In this document: piece by piece, positions 46,025 through 57,954 of the stretch
Position numbering within the stretch: position 1 is the first letter of the stretch
How the letters are laid out: each line of letters begins with the position of its first letter
Assembly (NCBI GenBank): GCA_012064385.1
Contig: QRDG01000616.1
Span: 62,001-126,000 of the forward strand
Reading direction: 5' to 3'
From: Puccinellia tenuiflora
Lineage: Eukaryota > Streptophyta > Magnoliopsida > Poales > Poaceae
DNA length: 64,000 bases
Translations under genes and position numbers: made by a program
Notes under the pieces: model-generated
Told to the model about the DNA's origin: nothing
Database searches by the model: none
Seen by the model: the letters and a program-made list of their open reading frames with translations, nothing else

Positions 46025-46377
46025 GAGGACCAACCCGTAGTTTTTTTTTTTTTTTTGAGAAACACAGTACGCGTATACGCTCACATATGCACGCACACTC
46101 GCCCCTACGAACATACACGCACACACTATCTCTATGAGCACCTCCGAAATACTGGGTCCGGCATATCTTAAGGTTGACGAAGTCACCACGGGCGCCTCGC
46201 TGTTGACGGGCACGTCACGTACCACTGAAAGAATATCGCCGGTTAAATCCTGGAATAATTTCAGGTAAATGCGAGCACCCATGCCAAGTCGCGAGAACCA
46301 GAAGAGCACGGAAGCGAACCACCACCCATGGACTGTGTATGTGAGCGTCTGTGTTGTACTGTGTTTCGAAAAAAAAA
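46025..46377 (+). mobile_element. Retroposon (353 bp) with inverted arms
   Basis: Flanked by the 13-bp repeat GTTCTCTGCTCTT (46012-46024 and 46378-46390). The left part has a 15-16 nt T run, then GAGAAACACAGTAC and a CGCTCACAT segment. The right end has the reverse complement of both (GTGAGCG, GTACTGTGTTTC) followed by a nine-A run. Transcripts could fold into a hairpin with arms of about 45 nt. Inserted into the Helitron. Confidence 0.65.
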
Positions 46378-46715
46378 GTTCTCTGCTCTTTTGCCAAGAT
46401 TGCCATCTGTCTTACACTATGTCCATGTTGTATTCGTTGTCACATGATATCCTTTTATATATAAAGAACTAGGCAGAGGCTTAGTGTCACACTGGTGCAT
46501 GTTGCTAGCCAGAGTTCAAATCCTGTCCGGAACGAATGACATGTCACTCGGGTGAGGTTCTTCTATAAAATTATTGCTAGTGCTCAGGGGTCTTTTTTAT
46601 ATCCTTTTATATAGTCTTTCCATGTCCACACACACACACATCTTGTGCAAATGTTGTTTTACATGTTCAATTATTCATTTTTTGCACTCCACTAGTAACT
46701 ATATATAGATAGAGA

Positions 46716-47601
46716 TCTTATAATCTTGTGCATTTTGTATTTCAATGCAATTTTTATTGACTCACAAATCTAGGGGATCTTTTTCATATTTATGGCACCC
46801 TCTCGATTTATTTCAAACCCATTGTAAACTCTATTTCATGTTATCATCAATATCAAAAAGAAGGAGATTGAAATGACACATTTAAACCCATGTTGATTCC
46901 TATGTTAATGACCAATCAATTTATGGGACTAATTATGTTCCAAGTGTATCTATAGGATATTAGTCTCGGATATGGATGAAACGACGTGAAGGTGGCCCCT
47001 ACATAGAAGGTTACCAAGAAGATGTCGTCCTTATTTGCTAGTTTAATTTGTATTTGAGTCACATGGAAGCCGTACTATTAAGAAGGGACAAAAGTTTGCA
47101 AAAGTTGAGGATTCACACCCCATATTTACCATATACACCCCACTGCAAGGTTTCTCAAAAGGCATGATCAAGCACCCCTTTTCATCACCTTTTCCACATC
47201 ATTGGTCTGGACTCCAACCAAGCCCTAGGTTGGACTCTGGACTCTCTACGTAAATCCTAGAGTAAAGGACGAAAGAATCTGGTACCCTCGGGATGTCTGA
47301 ATGGATCCAAACTTCCCTTAGCCTTTAGGTTTTGTGCGTAAAGGTCATATTTTACACGTTAAGGGATCATTCTTTTCCAAGAGGACCTAAAGTTATAGAT
47401 CTATTCCGCTGGGTCATTGTTGACTTTTAAATCTACAATTTATCTACATCACTGCACTCAATTTTGCATTTATGTAAAGAAAAGGAGAGAGGGGACCAAA
47501 ATCTACATTTCCACCCAAATAAAAGTTGAATTCCCGTCTTGAGTAAGTTTAGTCTTGTTACTTTTTGGGTTTGTGGGAAACCATAGACAATTGCGAAGGT
47601 G
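46716..47601. other. Intergenic
   Basis: AT-rich, no gene or paired repeat recognised. Confidence 0.5.
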
Positions 47602-49851
47602 TGTGAAAGGACAAGGATGTCGCCTAGAGGGGGGTAAATAGGCGATTTAAAACTTTTACGATTAGTCTTGATAAATGCGGAATAAAACTAGCGTTTAATT
47701 TATCAAGCACACAAAACCTAAAATACTAGGTTCACCTATGTGCACCAACAACTTATGCTAAGCAAGATAACAACAAGGTGATAGCAAGATATAATACTTC
47801 AAGCACGAGGACTATCACAATGTAAAGTGCATAAGTAAACAGCTCGGGTATAGAAATAATCGAGGCATGCGGAGACGAGGATGTATTCCCGAGTTCCTCC
47901 TTATTAAGGGAGTACGTCTCGTTGGAGGGGTGTGAGCTCGCCACAAAGGCCTACTCAAGACGCCACAAAAGGCCTCACCCTATTCTCCGATGAACCTCAC
48001 CCCAAGGGTTAGGTTCACCTTCCACTATCGAAATCCTTCAAGGCGGAATCCGGAGCCGTTACAACGATCTTGGGCACACACCCACAACTCAATCGGGGGC
48101 TCCCAACCCTTGCCCGAAGCTTCACAACTCGAAGTCTTCGCGACACCACCAACCATCTGGGTACACAATGCACCCAAGAGGCACAAGCTCTTAGGAACAC
48201 AATGCACCCAAGAGTAACAAACTTCTCGAACTTCAACTTCCACGAATCTTCGTGGAGAGCACAAACGATGCAACTAATACAATGGCAAGAGCACAAGTGC
48301 TCAAATCCTTCACTCTCAAATTCCAACTAAGCAACAAATGCTTTTGGAGAATAAGAGAGGAAGAACAAAGAGGAGAAACACAAAGCAACTCCAAGATCTA
48401 GATCCAACGGGTTCCCCTCACTTAGAGGAGATTTGGTTTGGTGGAATAGTGGATCTAGATCTCCTCTCTCTTTTCCCTCTAAAAGGAGGCAAGAATCATG
48501 GAGGGAAGAGGAGAAATGAAGCTCTCAAAATTGCAACAATGGAGGAGAGAGAGCAAAAACTATGTTGAAGCAATGGGGAAGAAGGTCCCTTTTATATGGG
48601 GCCACAAAATGCGGCTGTTGGGGAAAAAAATACCCAGCCCCGACAGCCCGGCCAGGCCGGTCGGAGCAGCCAGGAAGGGCGCAGGGAAGCCGGCCTGCTC
48701 CCGGCCTGGGCCGGCCTGCGCGTGGGTGGGCCGGGAAGGCAACCGAAGGAGTCGGCCGGACCCCGGCCTGGGCCGGCCACCCAGCGAAGGAGGCCGGGGA
48801 GGCTCCCGACCGAGCCGGCCTGGGCCCAGCCGCGACCCAGCCTGGCGGGAGGGGGAGGCCGGCAGCCCACCCGAAGCTCCCGGCCAGGCCAGCCAGGCAG
48901 CCCCTTTTTTTCTTTCCTTTTACTTTTTGTGTCCAAAAATATTTCCGAGAGAGAAACGCCATAATTCACACACGAACTCCGTTTTCGATAAACTTGGACT
49001 CGTTGGAATCACCACAACGAGCACTATAAGATTATGCAGAGAAACATCATAGTCCAACAAAATATTATAATAACAAATGGGGAAGTTTAAAAACTCTCTC
49101 TCGCAAACCGGAAACGCCATATCTTTTGCAAATGAAGTCCGAAAGAGGTGAAACCAATTTTGTTGGAAAGAGGACGACAAGAGATACCCTTGGAAATATT
49201 GAAAACAAGCAAAGGAGATTTTGCAAATAATTGGAAGAGTAAGAACATCCACAAGGACGAACCGACAAAATCTCCAATACCGAAAATGTAATAGGAAACG
49301 CATATGAAAACCTTTTTCGGTGAACTTGGCCTTGTCATGACAAGCACGACAAGCACCAAGACCACACCACGATAAGAGCCAAATGAGAACCAATAAGGTT
49401 GATGCCAAGGATGCAAAGGTTTTGAGCTCTCTATGAAGATACGATCAAGATACTCGCTCGAGAGCCCCTCTTGATAGTACGATTATCGATCCTATAATCC
49501 GGTCTCTCAACTAACACCATGAGACCGATAAAATAGAAAACCTATCAAGATCGTACCTTTTCCTTGCGCATAATACACTTGCGCTTCGCACGGTGAAGAC
49601 TCGCATATTGCTCCCCCATACACCAATATGGGAGAGGCACTCTTCGGCATATCTTCACATGGCCTTGAGTGTTGATCAACTCGCACTTAGCCTTGATCAA
49701 CAAATACTCTTCTTCCCTTAGCCTTGACTCCAACAAATGGAGATCAAGCAAAGCATATGGACACACCTACAAGTAGCTCAATACAAACATTAGTCCATAG
49801 AGATTGTCATTAATTACCAAAACCACACATGGGGGAAACCATGCTCTTTCA
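47602..49851. repeat. LTR-like sequence TGTGAAAG...CTTTCA (2,250 bp)
   Basis: Terminal inverted TGTGAAAG and CTTTCA with TG/CA ends, and the widespread cereal motif GACAAGGATGTCGCCTAGAGG just inside. No matching 5-bp duplication at the two ends, so this is probably one LTR of a larger, interrupted element. It contains a strongly GC-rich block (48640-48900) built of GGCCGG-type motifs. Confidence 0.55.
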
Positions 49852-51076
49852 ATCTCCCCCATTTTGGTAATTGATGACAATCCCTTTTAAGAGGGTTTAT
49901 ATAATGAATAAAGCAACCTTGCAAGACAAGCAAGCAAGAATGCAAGAGCATTAAAGGCAAATGCTTAAGAACCAAACAAAAGCATAAAACCAAATTCCCT
50001 TAAATCCTCTAAACTTCTCCCACATTGGCATCGATTGCCGAAATGGGAGGAAAATTTTAGAAGGCCAATATAATATGAGTTCCTCAAAAAGGTGTGCATT
50101 TCTCAAGATATGAGTGAAATCAAATGCACATATCCAATGAAGAATATTTGAAGGAAATCAAACTATATTGAGGATCAAAGATTGCAAATAAAAGATATAT
50201 CTCTAAACATCTCCCCAAAAGGAGATAAGCAATCGAGAAGATCCAACAAACCAAATAAAACACAAAGTTTTATGATTTGAGCAAACGAGTGTTCTAAATA
50301 AAATTGGAGAAGCTCCCTAATGTTCATGCACCATTTGAAGTAGTGCACAAATATGGAATCCTCACCCCCCCCCCCCCACCCCAAATCATCTAGAACACAC
50401 AACAAGTGCAAGAGTGCATAAAACTAAATCAAATCATAGAACTTGCATGAAAGATATGGTTGAGCCATAAGGAGATACCAATTTTCAAAGATTCAATCAT
50501 AAGATAGGCCCAACCAAGATACAAAGATCTTTAAAAATGAGAGATGTGTGCAAGCTCAAGGATACTAATTGGAAAATGAAACCAATTGAAAAAGCCAAAA
50601 TCTTGTGAGATCATCTAGCTAATAAGAATCAACATACTCACCAAAGTAAGCATGAGGACAAAGATCTTCAACAAACACATGAGTGTGCAAAGATGCAAAT
50701 AAAATTAAGATACGCACTCATGAAGCAAATTTGGAGCCACCAAAGAATTATAGATAAAAATCAAGGTAGCTAAAAAGAAAATAGGATACCAACTAAAAGG
50801 GACCTCTCTCATATACATAGGTTTCTAAGTACACAAATTATTAATGATTTTCATCCACAAAGAAACATGTACATACAAAATGGTTAGAGAAGAAGAGAAC
50901 AAGGTATCCAAAAGGAAGTCATAAATATACAAACAAGATTATTGTTTCAAAGCATAGCACATAGCTCAAATTTATCTCATTGTATATAAATGAACTTCAA
51001 AAATATCAAAGACATCACACATATCACTAAGGGAACAAGAGATAGTGAAGATGCTTTGAGATAGGCAACAAGTATT
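49852..51076. other. Probable internal sequence of the preceding LTR element
   Basis: AT-rich sequence starting ATCTCCCCCATTTTGGTAAT, with no gag/pol ORF. Contains a 13-nt C run at 50365-50377. Ends where LTR element C begins, so it is presumably the host of that insertion. Confidence 0.5.
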
Positions 51077-52669
51077 TGATACGTCTCGAATGTATCTATA
51101 ATTTTTGAGTGATCCATGCTAGTTTTGTGTTATTGTTACATGTTTTTACTGTCATTTATATCATTTTTATGCATTTTGTCGGACTAACCTATTGACAAGA
51201 TGCCAAGTGCCAGTTCCCTGTTTTTGCTATTTTTGTATTTCAGAAAATTTACTTCTGGAAATATTCTCGGAATTGGACGAAAATTTACGGAGATTTTTTA
51301 TGCGACGGAAGACACCTGTGGACCAAAGGGCAGCCCTGGGGGCCACCCACAGTCCAGGGGCGGCCAGCTGTCGCGGCCTGGGGGCCACCCGCGGGAGGGG
51401 CCCACCCCTGCCCGTGGGGCACCTCCTCGGCCCCCTCTGACGCCTATAAATTCACATTAAACCTAAAAACGTCGAGGCGGCCATTATTTTCCAGAAACTC
51501 GACCCCGACGCGCCGTCACCGAAAACCCTAGTTCGGGGTCCAATCTGAAGCTGATCCTGGCACTCTGCCGGAGGGGAGATCGATCCCGGAGGGCTCTTCA
51601 TCGTCATGCCTTCCTCCGGGATGATTTGTGAGTAGTCTCACCTTGGACTACGGGTCCATGGCAGTAGCTAGTTGGTAGTCTCTCTCTCTTGTGCTTCATG
51701 TCTTATGATCTTGTGAGCTGCCTAACATGATCAAGATCGATTATTGTAATGCTATGTGATGTGTTTGCTGGGATCCGATGGATTATGAAGTTATGTTCAG
51801 ATTGTGCATGATTCTTATATGAGTAATTTATGTTCTTGCATGCTCTCCGATGTGCGTAGTTACTTTGGCCAAGTGATTGTGTGTATCTCCAAGAGAGGGT
51901 ATTTATGCTAGATAGTGGGTTCATGCCCCCTTTTGTTCCTGGGCACGAGTGACAGAAACGTCTAAGGGCGAGGGTGTGCTATTGATACTAAGGGTAAAAC
52001 AGCGGTGTTAATGTCTATTTTGATATTAGTATTGCTTACTTCATGCACTTTACTTAATGCAATTGTCTGTTGCTTGCAACTTAATACCGTTGGGTGACAG
52101 GCTGGATAGCGATCCCACGGTGGACTTTTTAGACAAAGACGCAGTTAGACTCAACGGTCTTTGTTCCTTGTCGTGATGCCTCCATAAATATTATCATGTC
52201 CTTTTTGTCATAGCTAAATTGGGTTTGTGTCATGATCTTGTCAATTGCCTAGCTGTAATTCGTTCACCCATCACATGCATATTTTATTTACTTGAGAGAC
52301 TCACTAGTGAACCCATGGCCCCCGGTCCATCTTTTTGCATCGTTTACAACCTCATTTACTTGCTTTTAATTATCATTATTCCTCTGGTCACTTTTCATAT
52401 TTTATCATACAATTAACCGCTTTGTTTTCTGCGAGACCGGAAAGATTGACAACCTTTCCGCCGTTGGGGGCAAAGTATTTTGGTTGAGTGTGTGCAGGTC
52501 CACGTCTGTTGAAGGTCGAGCGCCAGAGATCTTCAACATTCACCTCGTTGTTTATTTCAAAGTCCTACTGGTTCGATAAATCTCGGTTCGTTAAATGAGG
52601 GAAAACTGCTACTAGCTGCAATTCTGCTTTCGCTTGGGGCACCAACCAACTTATTTTAATACAGCAGCA
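51077..52669 (+). repeat. 5' LTR of element C
   Basis: 1,593 bp, TG...CA. TATA box TATAAAT at 51445-51451. The segment 51973-52179 matches the LTR remnant at the left edge of the window. Confidence 0.85.
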
Positions 52670-52679
52670 AGCTCTTTTC

Positions 52680-52697
52680 TGGCGCCGTTGCCGGGGA
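52680..52697 (+). other. Primer-binding site, tRNA-Asp (element C)
   Basis: TGGCGCCGTTGCCGGGGA, identical to the sites in elements A and D. Confidence 0.85.
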
Positions 52698-52861
52698 CTT
52701 TGGAGATACAGCAAGGGGAGTCTCATACTCTCAATCTCTTTAATTTTTTTTGTCTTGCTTGCTTTATATCTTGTTTAGTTTATTTTCCTATTTCAAAATT
52801 TTAAAACCCAAAAAAAATTAGTGTAGTCTTTATTCCTGTCTTGTTATTTTGTCTTATCATT

Positions 52862-54319
52862 ATGTCTTCTACTGAAAACACCAAGTTGTGTGACTTTACT
52901 AGCACTAATAACAATGATTTCATATGCTCTCCAATTTCTCCACCCGCTACTAAAGCGGAATCTTATGAAATTAAACCTGCCTTGCTAAATCTTGTTATGA
53001 AAGAGCAATTTTCTGGTGCTAGTACTGATGATGCCGCCTCTCATTTAAATAACTTTGTTGAGTTATGTGATATGCAAAAGTATAAAGAGGTATAAAGTGA
53101 CATCATAAAACTGAAACTTTTCCCTTTCTCTTTGAGAGGGAGAGCAAAAGAATGGTTATTGTCTTTGCCTAAAAATAGCATTGATTCTTGGATTAAATGC
53201 AAAGATGCTTTTATTGGAAAATATTATCCACCTGCTAAAATTATACAACTAAGGAGTAACATTATGAACTTTACACAATTTGATAATGAACATGTTGCTC
53301 AAGCTTGGGAGAGAATGAAATCTATGGTTAAGAATTGTCCCACGCATGGATTAACTATGTGGATGGTTATCCAAAAAATTTATGCAGGTTTGAATTTTTC
53401 TTCGAGGAACCTTTTGGACTCGGCCGCGGGAGGCAACTTCATGTCCAAAACAATAGGTGCAGCAACTAAACTCTTGGATGAGATGATGACAAATTATTCA
53501 CAATGGCACACCGAACGAGCTCCAAGTGGTAAGAAGGTAAATTCTGTCAAGGAAATCTCCTCTTTGAGTGATAAGGTTGATATGATTATGTCTATGCTTG
53601 CTACCAATCAGTCTAATATTGATCCCAATAATGTTCCACTTGCTTCATTAATTTCCCAAGAAAAGGATCAAGTTGATGTTAATTTTCTTAATAGAAACAA
53701 CTTCAACAATAATGCTTATCGAAATAATTTTGGTAGTAACAACTATAAGCCTTATCCTCCCAATAATGGCAACTTTTATGGTAATTCCTATGGTAATTCT
53801 TATAATCCTAATAAGAATGTGTCCTCTGATCTTGAAAATGTTTTAAAGGAATTTATAACTTCGCAAAAAGCTTTTAACAAAACTGTTGAAGAGAAACTGG
53901 AAAAATTGGATAGTCTAGTCTCTAAAGTAGACGTTCTTGCTCATGATGTTGAAATTTTGAAAATTAGAACCACTCCAAATCAAGACAAACATACTGAAAC
54001 TTTAAATGCTACATCTCTTCAAATTGATGAAAATGAAAGGATGATGGCTCTCTTGAAAGCTAGGTGCGCTAGAGAGGCTGAAGAAGCTAGAATTGCTGAA
54101 ATGAATAGGAAAACTGTTAAAGTTTATACTATCCAAACCACTAAAGAGGATCCTCCTAGTTTATTTAAAGATGATGAAATTGATTTTGATAATTGCAATC
54201 TTACTGAAGTCATTAAGTCCCTACAAAAACTTGCTAAGACACTGGATGCTATTAAAATAAATCCTGCCTTTACCAAACACATTACCGATGCTCTTATCAA
54301 GGCTAGGGAAAAAAACTAA
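52862..54319 (+). pseudogene. gag of element C with one in-frame stop
   Basis: The frame runs 485 codons from MSSTENTKLCDFT to IKAREKN but is interrupted by TAA at codon 78 (53093-53095). The retrotransposon-gag core follows (LFPFSLRGRAKEWLLSLPKN, IGKYYPPAKI, FTQFDNEHVAQAWERMKSMV), typical of Ty3/Gypsy Gag. A Asn/Tyr-rich low-complexity stretch (about 277-320) replaces the usual zinc knuckle; no CCHC motif is seen. A predicted coiled coil (KTVEEKLEKLDSLVSKVDVL) comes next. The final codons GAA AAA AAC TAA form a slippery heptamer before the stop (see findings). Confidence 0.8.
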
Positions 54320-54375
54320 AGCTTGAAACCTCTATCCATAGGAAGTTAGAAGATGGTTGGGAACCCATTATTAAG

Positions 54376-54747
54376 GTGAAAATAAATGATTTTGATTGCA
54401 ATACTTTATGTGATCTTGGTGCAAGTGTTTCTGTTATGCCTAAAAGTTTCTATAATATGCTTGATTTAAATCCTTTGGAAGAGTGGTATTTAAATGTTCA
54501 TCTTGCTGATTCTTCTAAAAAGAAACCTTTGGGTAGAGTTGATGATGTCCTTATTGTTGTTAATGATAATTATGTTCCCGTTGATTTTATTGTTATGGAT
54601 ATTGAGTGCAATGCTTCTTGTCCTATTATTTTGGGAAGACCGTTTTTGAGAACTGTTGGTGTTATTATTGATATGAAAGAGGGAAATATAAGGTTTCAGT
54701 CCCCCCTTAAAAAAGGGATGGAACACTTCCCTAGAAAGATAAAATAG
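54376..54747 (+). CDS. Retropepsin-like protease of element C
   Basis: Aspartic protease domain with active site CDLGASVSVMP (Asp codon 54412-54414), the flap-region VDFIVMDIE and the C-terminal ILGRPFLRTVGVIIDMKEG, as in plant Gypsy elements. It is in the -1 frame relative to gag. In that frame the reading is open back through the gag stop, so it would be made as a Gag-Pro fusion rather than from its own ATG. Ends at TAG (54745-54747), with the homologous frame in element A open beyond it. Confidence 0.8.
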   Translation: MKINDFDCNTLCDLGASVSVMPKSFYNMLDLNPLEEWYLNVHLADSSKKKPLGRVDDVLIVVNDNYVPVDFIVMDIECNASCPIILGRPFLRTVGVIIDMKEGNIRFQSPLKKGMEHFPRKIK

Positions 54748-57161
54748 CTTCCTTTTGAATCAATCATAAGGTCAATCTATGCTCTTGATGTTGCAAAGGC
54801 CTCCGAAAAAACTTGATATTTGGCATTGCGCCTAGCTAAAAGGCATTAAAGAAAAGCGCTTGTTGGGAGGCAACCTATATTTTATTTTCAATTTTCTTTT
54901 TGATTTTCTTGAGTCATGAAGTTATTACCTTGTAGCAACTTCATTGTATCTTTTTCTTTTGGTTTTTTGTGCCAAGTTTAGCCTCTAATGCATTGAAAGT
55001 GCGAGGTATTGTGTTGCTGTCCAAAAACAGATTCTGTGCGCCAGTTGCACGAAAATCTTAAAATCGCCAGAATTTTCTTATTTTCTGATATTTTTTTACA
55101 GCAATCCTGATACTTTTATATATCTTTCGTTAGATTTAAGTTTTTTTATTTGAGCTGCAGAAGTGCCTCGAAAAATTAGATCTTTACAGACTGTTCAGAT
55201 TTTGACAGACTCTGCTTTTATTTTGAATTTGTCTCTTTACCATCGTCATATGTGATACTCTAGGGGTAGAGTGCTACATTGAGGCTTAGTAAACAGTAGC
55301 TAATGTTTAATGAAGTTGGTTTGCAATTTGTCATGAGTTGAACACATGTGCATTTTAATTTATGAGCACTAACCCTCTAATCAAATTATGAGAAGTTTTG
55401 TGTGAATGGAGTTTTTAAGTTCAAAAGAGAGGAATATGAAGAAATCGATGATGGATCAGAGCTCAAGCTTGGGGATGCCCCCATGGCACCCCCTCTGAAT
55501 ATCAAGAACTATCAAGAGTCAAAGCTTGGGGGGCATCCCCTCATCTTCATCGACTATCATAAGGTCGTCTTCGTTGAACTTCGTTTTTATCACTTTACAT
55601 ATTATGTGCTATGCTTGGAGCGTCTTTTTACTTTCAGTTTTGTTAGTTTGTTTGCTAGTCATATCTTTGTTGGATCCTAGCTTTATTTGTGTGGGAGAGA
55701 GACACGCTCCGCTTTTTCGTTTGAATACTCCTTTGCTTCGCTTATATCTTTTTGAGTATTCTTAGCTACTGTCTGTTTTCTAGTAAGCTCTCTCTTTTAG
55801 CTTTTATCTTGTTTAGAGCTGCTAGTTGTTAAATTAAACTCTCTTGTTCTTCACTTATATTTGTTGGAGAGTTGTTGTTGAAAAATTGCTTGAATTGTCA
55901 ATGCGACAAAATGCTGTTTGTGTGATGATAGAATAAAATGAAAAGCCTGCATAGTTTTGTAGATCATAGTGTGGATACTTGATGCTTCTCAATTATTTTG
56001 AGATGTTAAGTTGAATTCTTAAACTTGCTGGTTATTTGAGTAGAATTGATTAGTAAAGAAATATGGTTGAAAGCTTGAAATTGTGTGGTTTTTTTCACAG
56101 TTGTTAATTCATAGTACTAATCTTTCCATCAAAAGAATTGATTGGTCAACAAGGGAGACGGTATAGAATTTTCATGGTTATGACCGGTAAATGTCTTATG
56201 TTGTTCTGTTACCGGTTATTGTTAGATGTTTGCTTCAAATACCTTTTTTTTGCTAAGCCTAAAAATTCGTACTGAGTGTATGGTTCACTTGTGCATCCAA
56301 TCCCCAAAGCCAAACTTTCTTGCCAGCTGAGTCCACCATATCTACCTATGCATGGTATTTCCTACCATTCCAAGTAAATTTGTCATGTGCTACCTTTAAA
56401 AATTCAAAATACTTCTTCTTTGTGCCTCTGTTTTTAAGCTCATGAGGGAGCAGTAGAGAGCTAGATATAACTTGTGACAAGCGAGGTCATTTCCCCCCTT
56501 TCACCCGGTGTTGATGGATTACGTCTTCACTTGAATCAACCCGAGAGCAGCTTAACCAAAAATATAAATATAACTCACAATTCTCCTCCGCGCAAATGCA
56601 AATCTGAGAAATCAGCCCAAACATTGGACAGTGGTGAAACCAAGGAGAAAGAAGAGCGTACTCGCTCTTCTAAGAACCAGCTGCTCTCACAAGTCTAAAA
56701 ACCTTGCTTGTCATGAGGGACTAGATAGTTTCTCTGTTGTGAAGTCGTTGACGAAAGCATGCATACCTCAAAATCATTTTACTTCTGTTTCAAAAACCAA
56801 AAAGCTCTACCACATGACTAATCCCTGCTTCCCTCTGCGAAGGGCCTTTCTTTTACTTTTAATGTTGAGTCAGTTTTCCATTTTTCCTTCTATCTCCACA
56901 AAAGCAAACATCTAGCATTGACCCTGGGTATCATTGAGCATATTACATTATCAAGATTAAACATGAATCTTTATATTGACTTTATCTATAAGATAAGCTG
57001 TTGGAAGTTGATGCTCTTTGCTAATGCTTACATCTTCCTTTGTGTTGATTCTCAAACACTTTTGTCATGGAATTATTATCCTTGTGAATTAGTCAAATAT
57101 GTTGATCACATTGTTTTCATGTCTTTGACATACTATTTATGAAAGGTTTTGCTTGGATGAT
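54748..57161 (+). other. Noncoding 3' internal region of element C
   Basis: Contains the conserved hairpin block (54828-54877) and internal AAGCTTGGGGATGC (55465-55478) plus a variant at 55522. From about 56200 it diverges from A and D. The sequence just before the 3' LTR (GCTTGGATGAT) is a degraded polypurine tract. Confidence 0.65.
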
Positions 57162-57919
57162 TGATACGTCTCAAACGCATCTATAATTTTTTAGTGATCC
57201 ATGCTAGTTTTGTGATATTGTCACATGTTTTTACAGTCATTTATATCATTTTTATGCATTTTGTCGGACTAACCTATTGACAAGATGTCCAGTGCCAGTT
57301 CCCTGTTTTTGCGGTCTTTTAGTTTCAAAATTTTACTTCTGGAAATATTCTCGGAATGCGCTGGAAATTTTTGAGGATTTTTTATTTGCCACGACGAAGT
57401 ACCAGTCCAAAGGAGAGCCGGAGGGGAGGCCCATAGGGCACAGGAGGCCCCCTGCCACGGCCTAGGGGTGACCCGCGGGTGGGGCCCGCCCCTGCCCCTA
57501 GGACCTCACCTCGACGCCCTCTGACGCCGATAAATTGCTATTTGACCTAAAAACGTCTAGGCGGTGATTATTTTCCAGAAACTCGACCCCGACGCGCCGT
57601 CACCAAAAACCCTAGTTCGGGGTCCAATCTGAAGCTGATCCCGGCACTCTGCCGGAGGGGAGATCGATCTCGGAGGGCTCTTCATCGTCATGCCTTCCTC
57701 TGGGATGATTTGTGAGTAGTCTCACCTTGGACTACGGGTCCATGGCAGTAGCTAGTTGGTAGTCTCTCTCTCTTGTGCTTCATGTCTTATGATCTTGTGA
57801 GCTGCCTAACATGATCAAGATCGATTATTGTAATGCTATGTGATGTGTTTGCTGGGATCCGATGGATTATGAAGTTATGTTCAGATTGTGCATGATTCTT
57901 ATATGTTGCTTTATGTTCT
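57162..57919 (+). repeat. Truncated LTR (3' LTR of element C)
   Basis: Matches the first about 758 bp of the family LTR, then breaks off inside TTTATGTTCT, after which polypurine-tract sequence of a D-like element follows. Its TATA box is mutated (GATAAAT). Confidence 0.8.
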
Positions 57920-57954
57920 ACTCAAGGACGAGTAGGAGTTAAGCTTGGGGATGC

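Larger units (their letters stand above)
44575..46715 (-). mobile_element. Helitron with captured MRS2 exon (2,141 bp)
   Basis: Minus orientation. The 3' end lies at 44575: CTAG preceded by A on the plus strand (CTAG followed by T in element orientation), with an 18-nt hairpin CCCGTAGCAACGCACGGG at 44587-44604. The 5' end TCTCTATCTATATATAG is at 46715, followed by T on the plus strand. Insertion was between A and T, as for Helitrons. The interior carries an MRS2-type exon, a GC-rich block (45450-45830) and a later 353-bp retroposon. No Rep/helicase ORF, so it is non-autonomous. Confidence 0.6.
51077..57919 (+). mobile_element. LTR retrotransposon C (gag-protease only, 3' LTR truncated)
   Basis: 5' LTR at 51077-52669, primer-binding site, gag, protease, a long noncoding 3' interior, then a second LTR (57162) that breaks off after about 758 bp. 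The two LTRs are visibly more divergent than A's pair. No reverse transcriptase, RNase H or integrase is encoded, although gag and protease are readable, so this copy could not mobilise alone. Confidence 0.85.

Noticed and set aside
47602..49851. Solo LTR with target duplication
   Set aside because: The flanking 5-mers (AGGTG and ATCTC) do not match, so only an LTR-like sequence is claimed.
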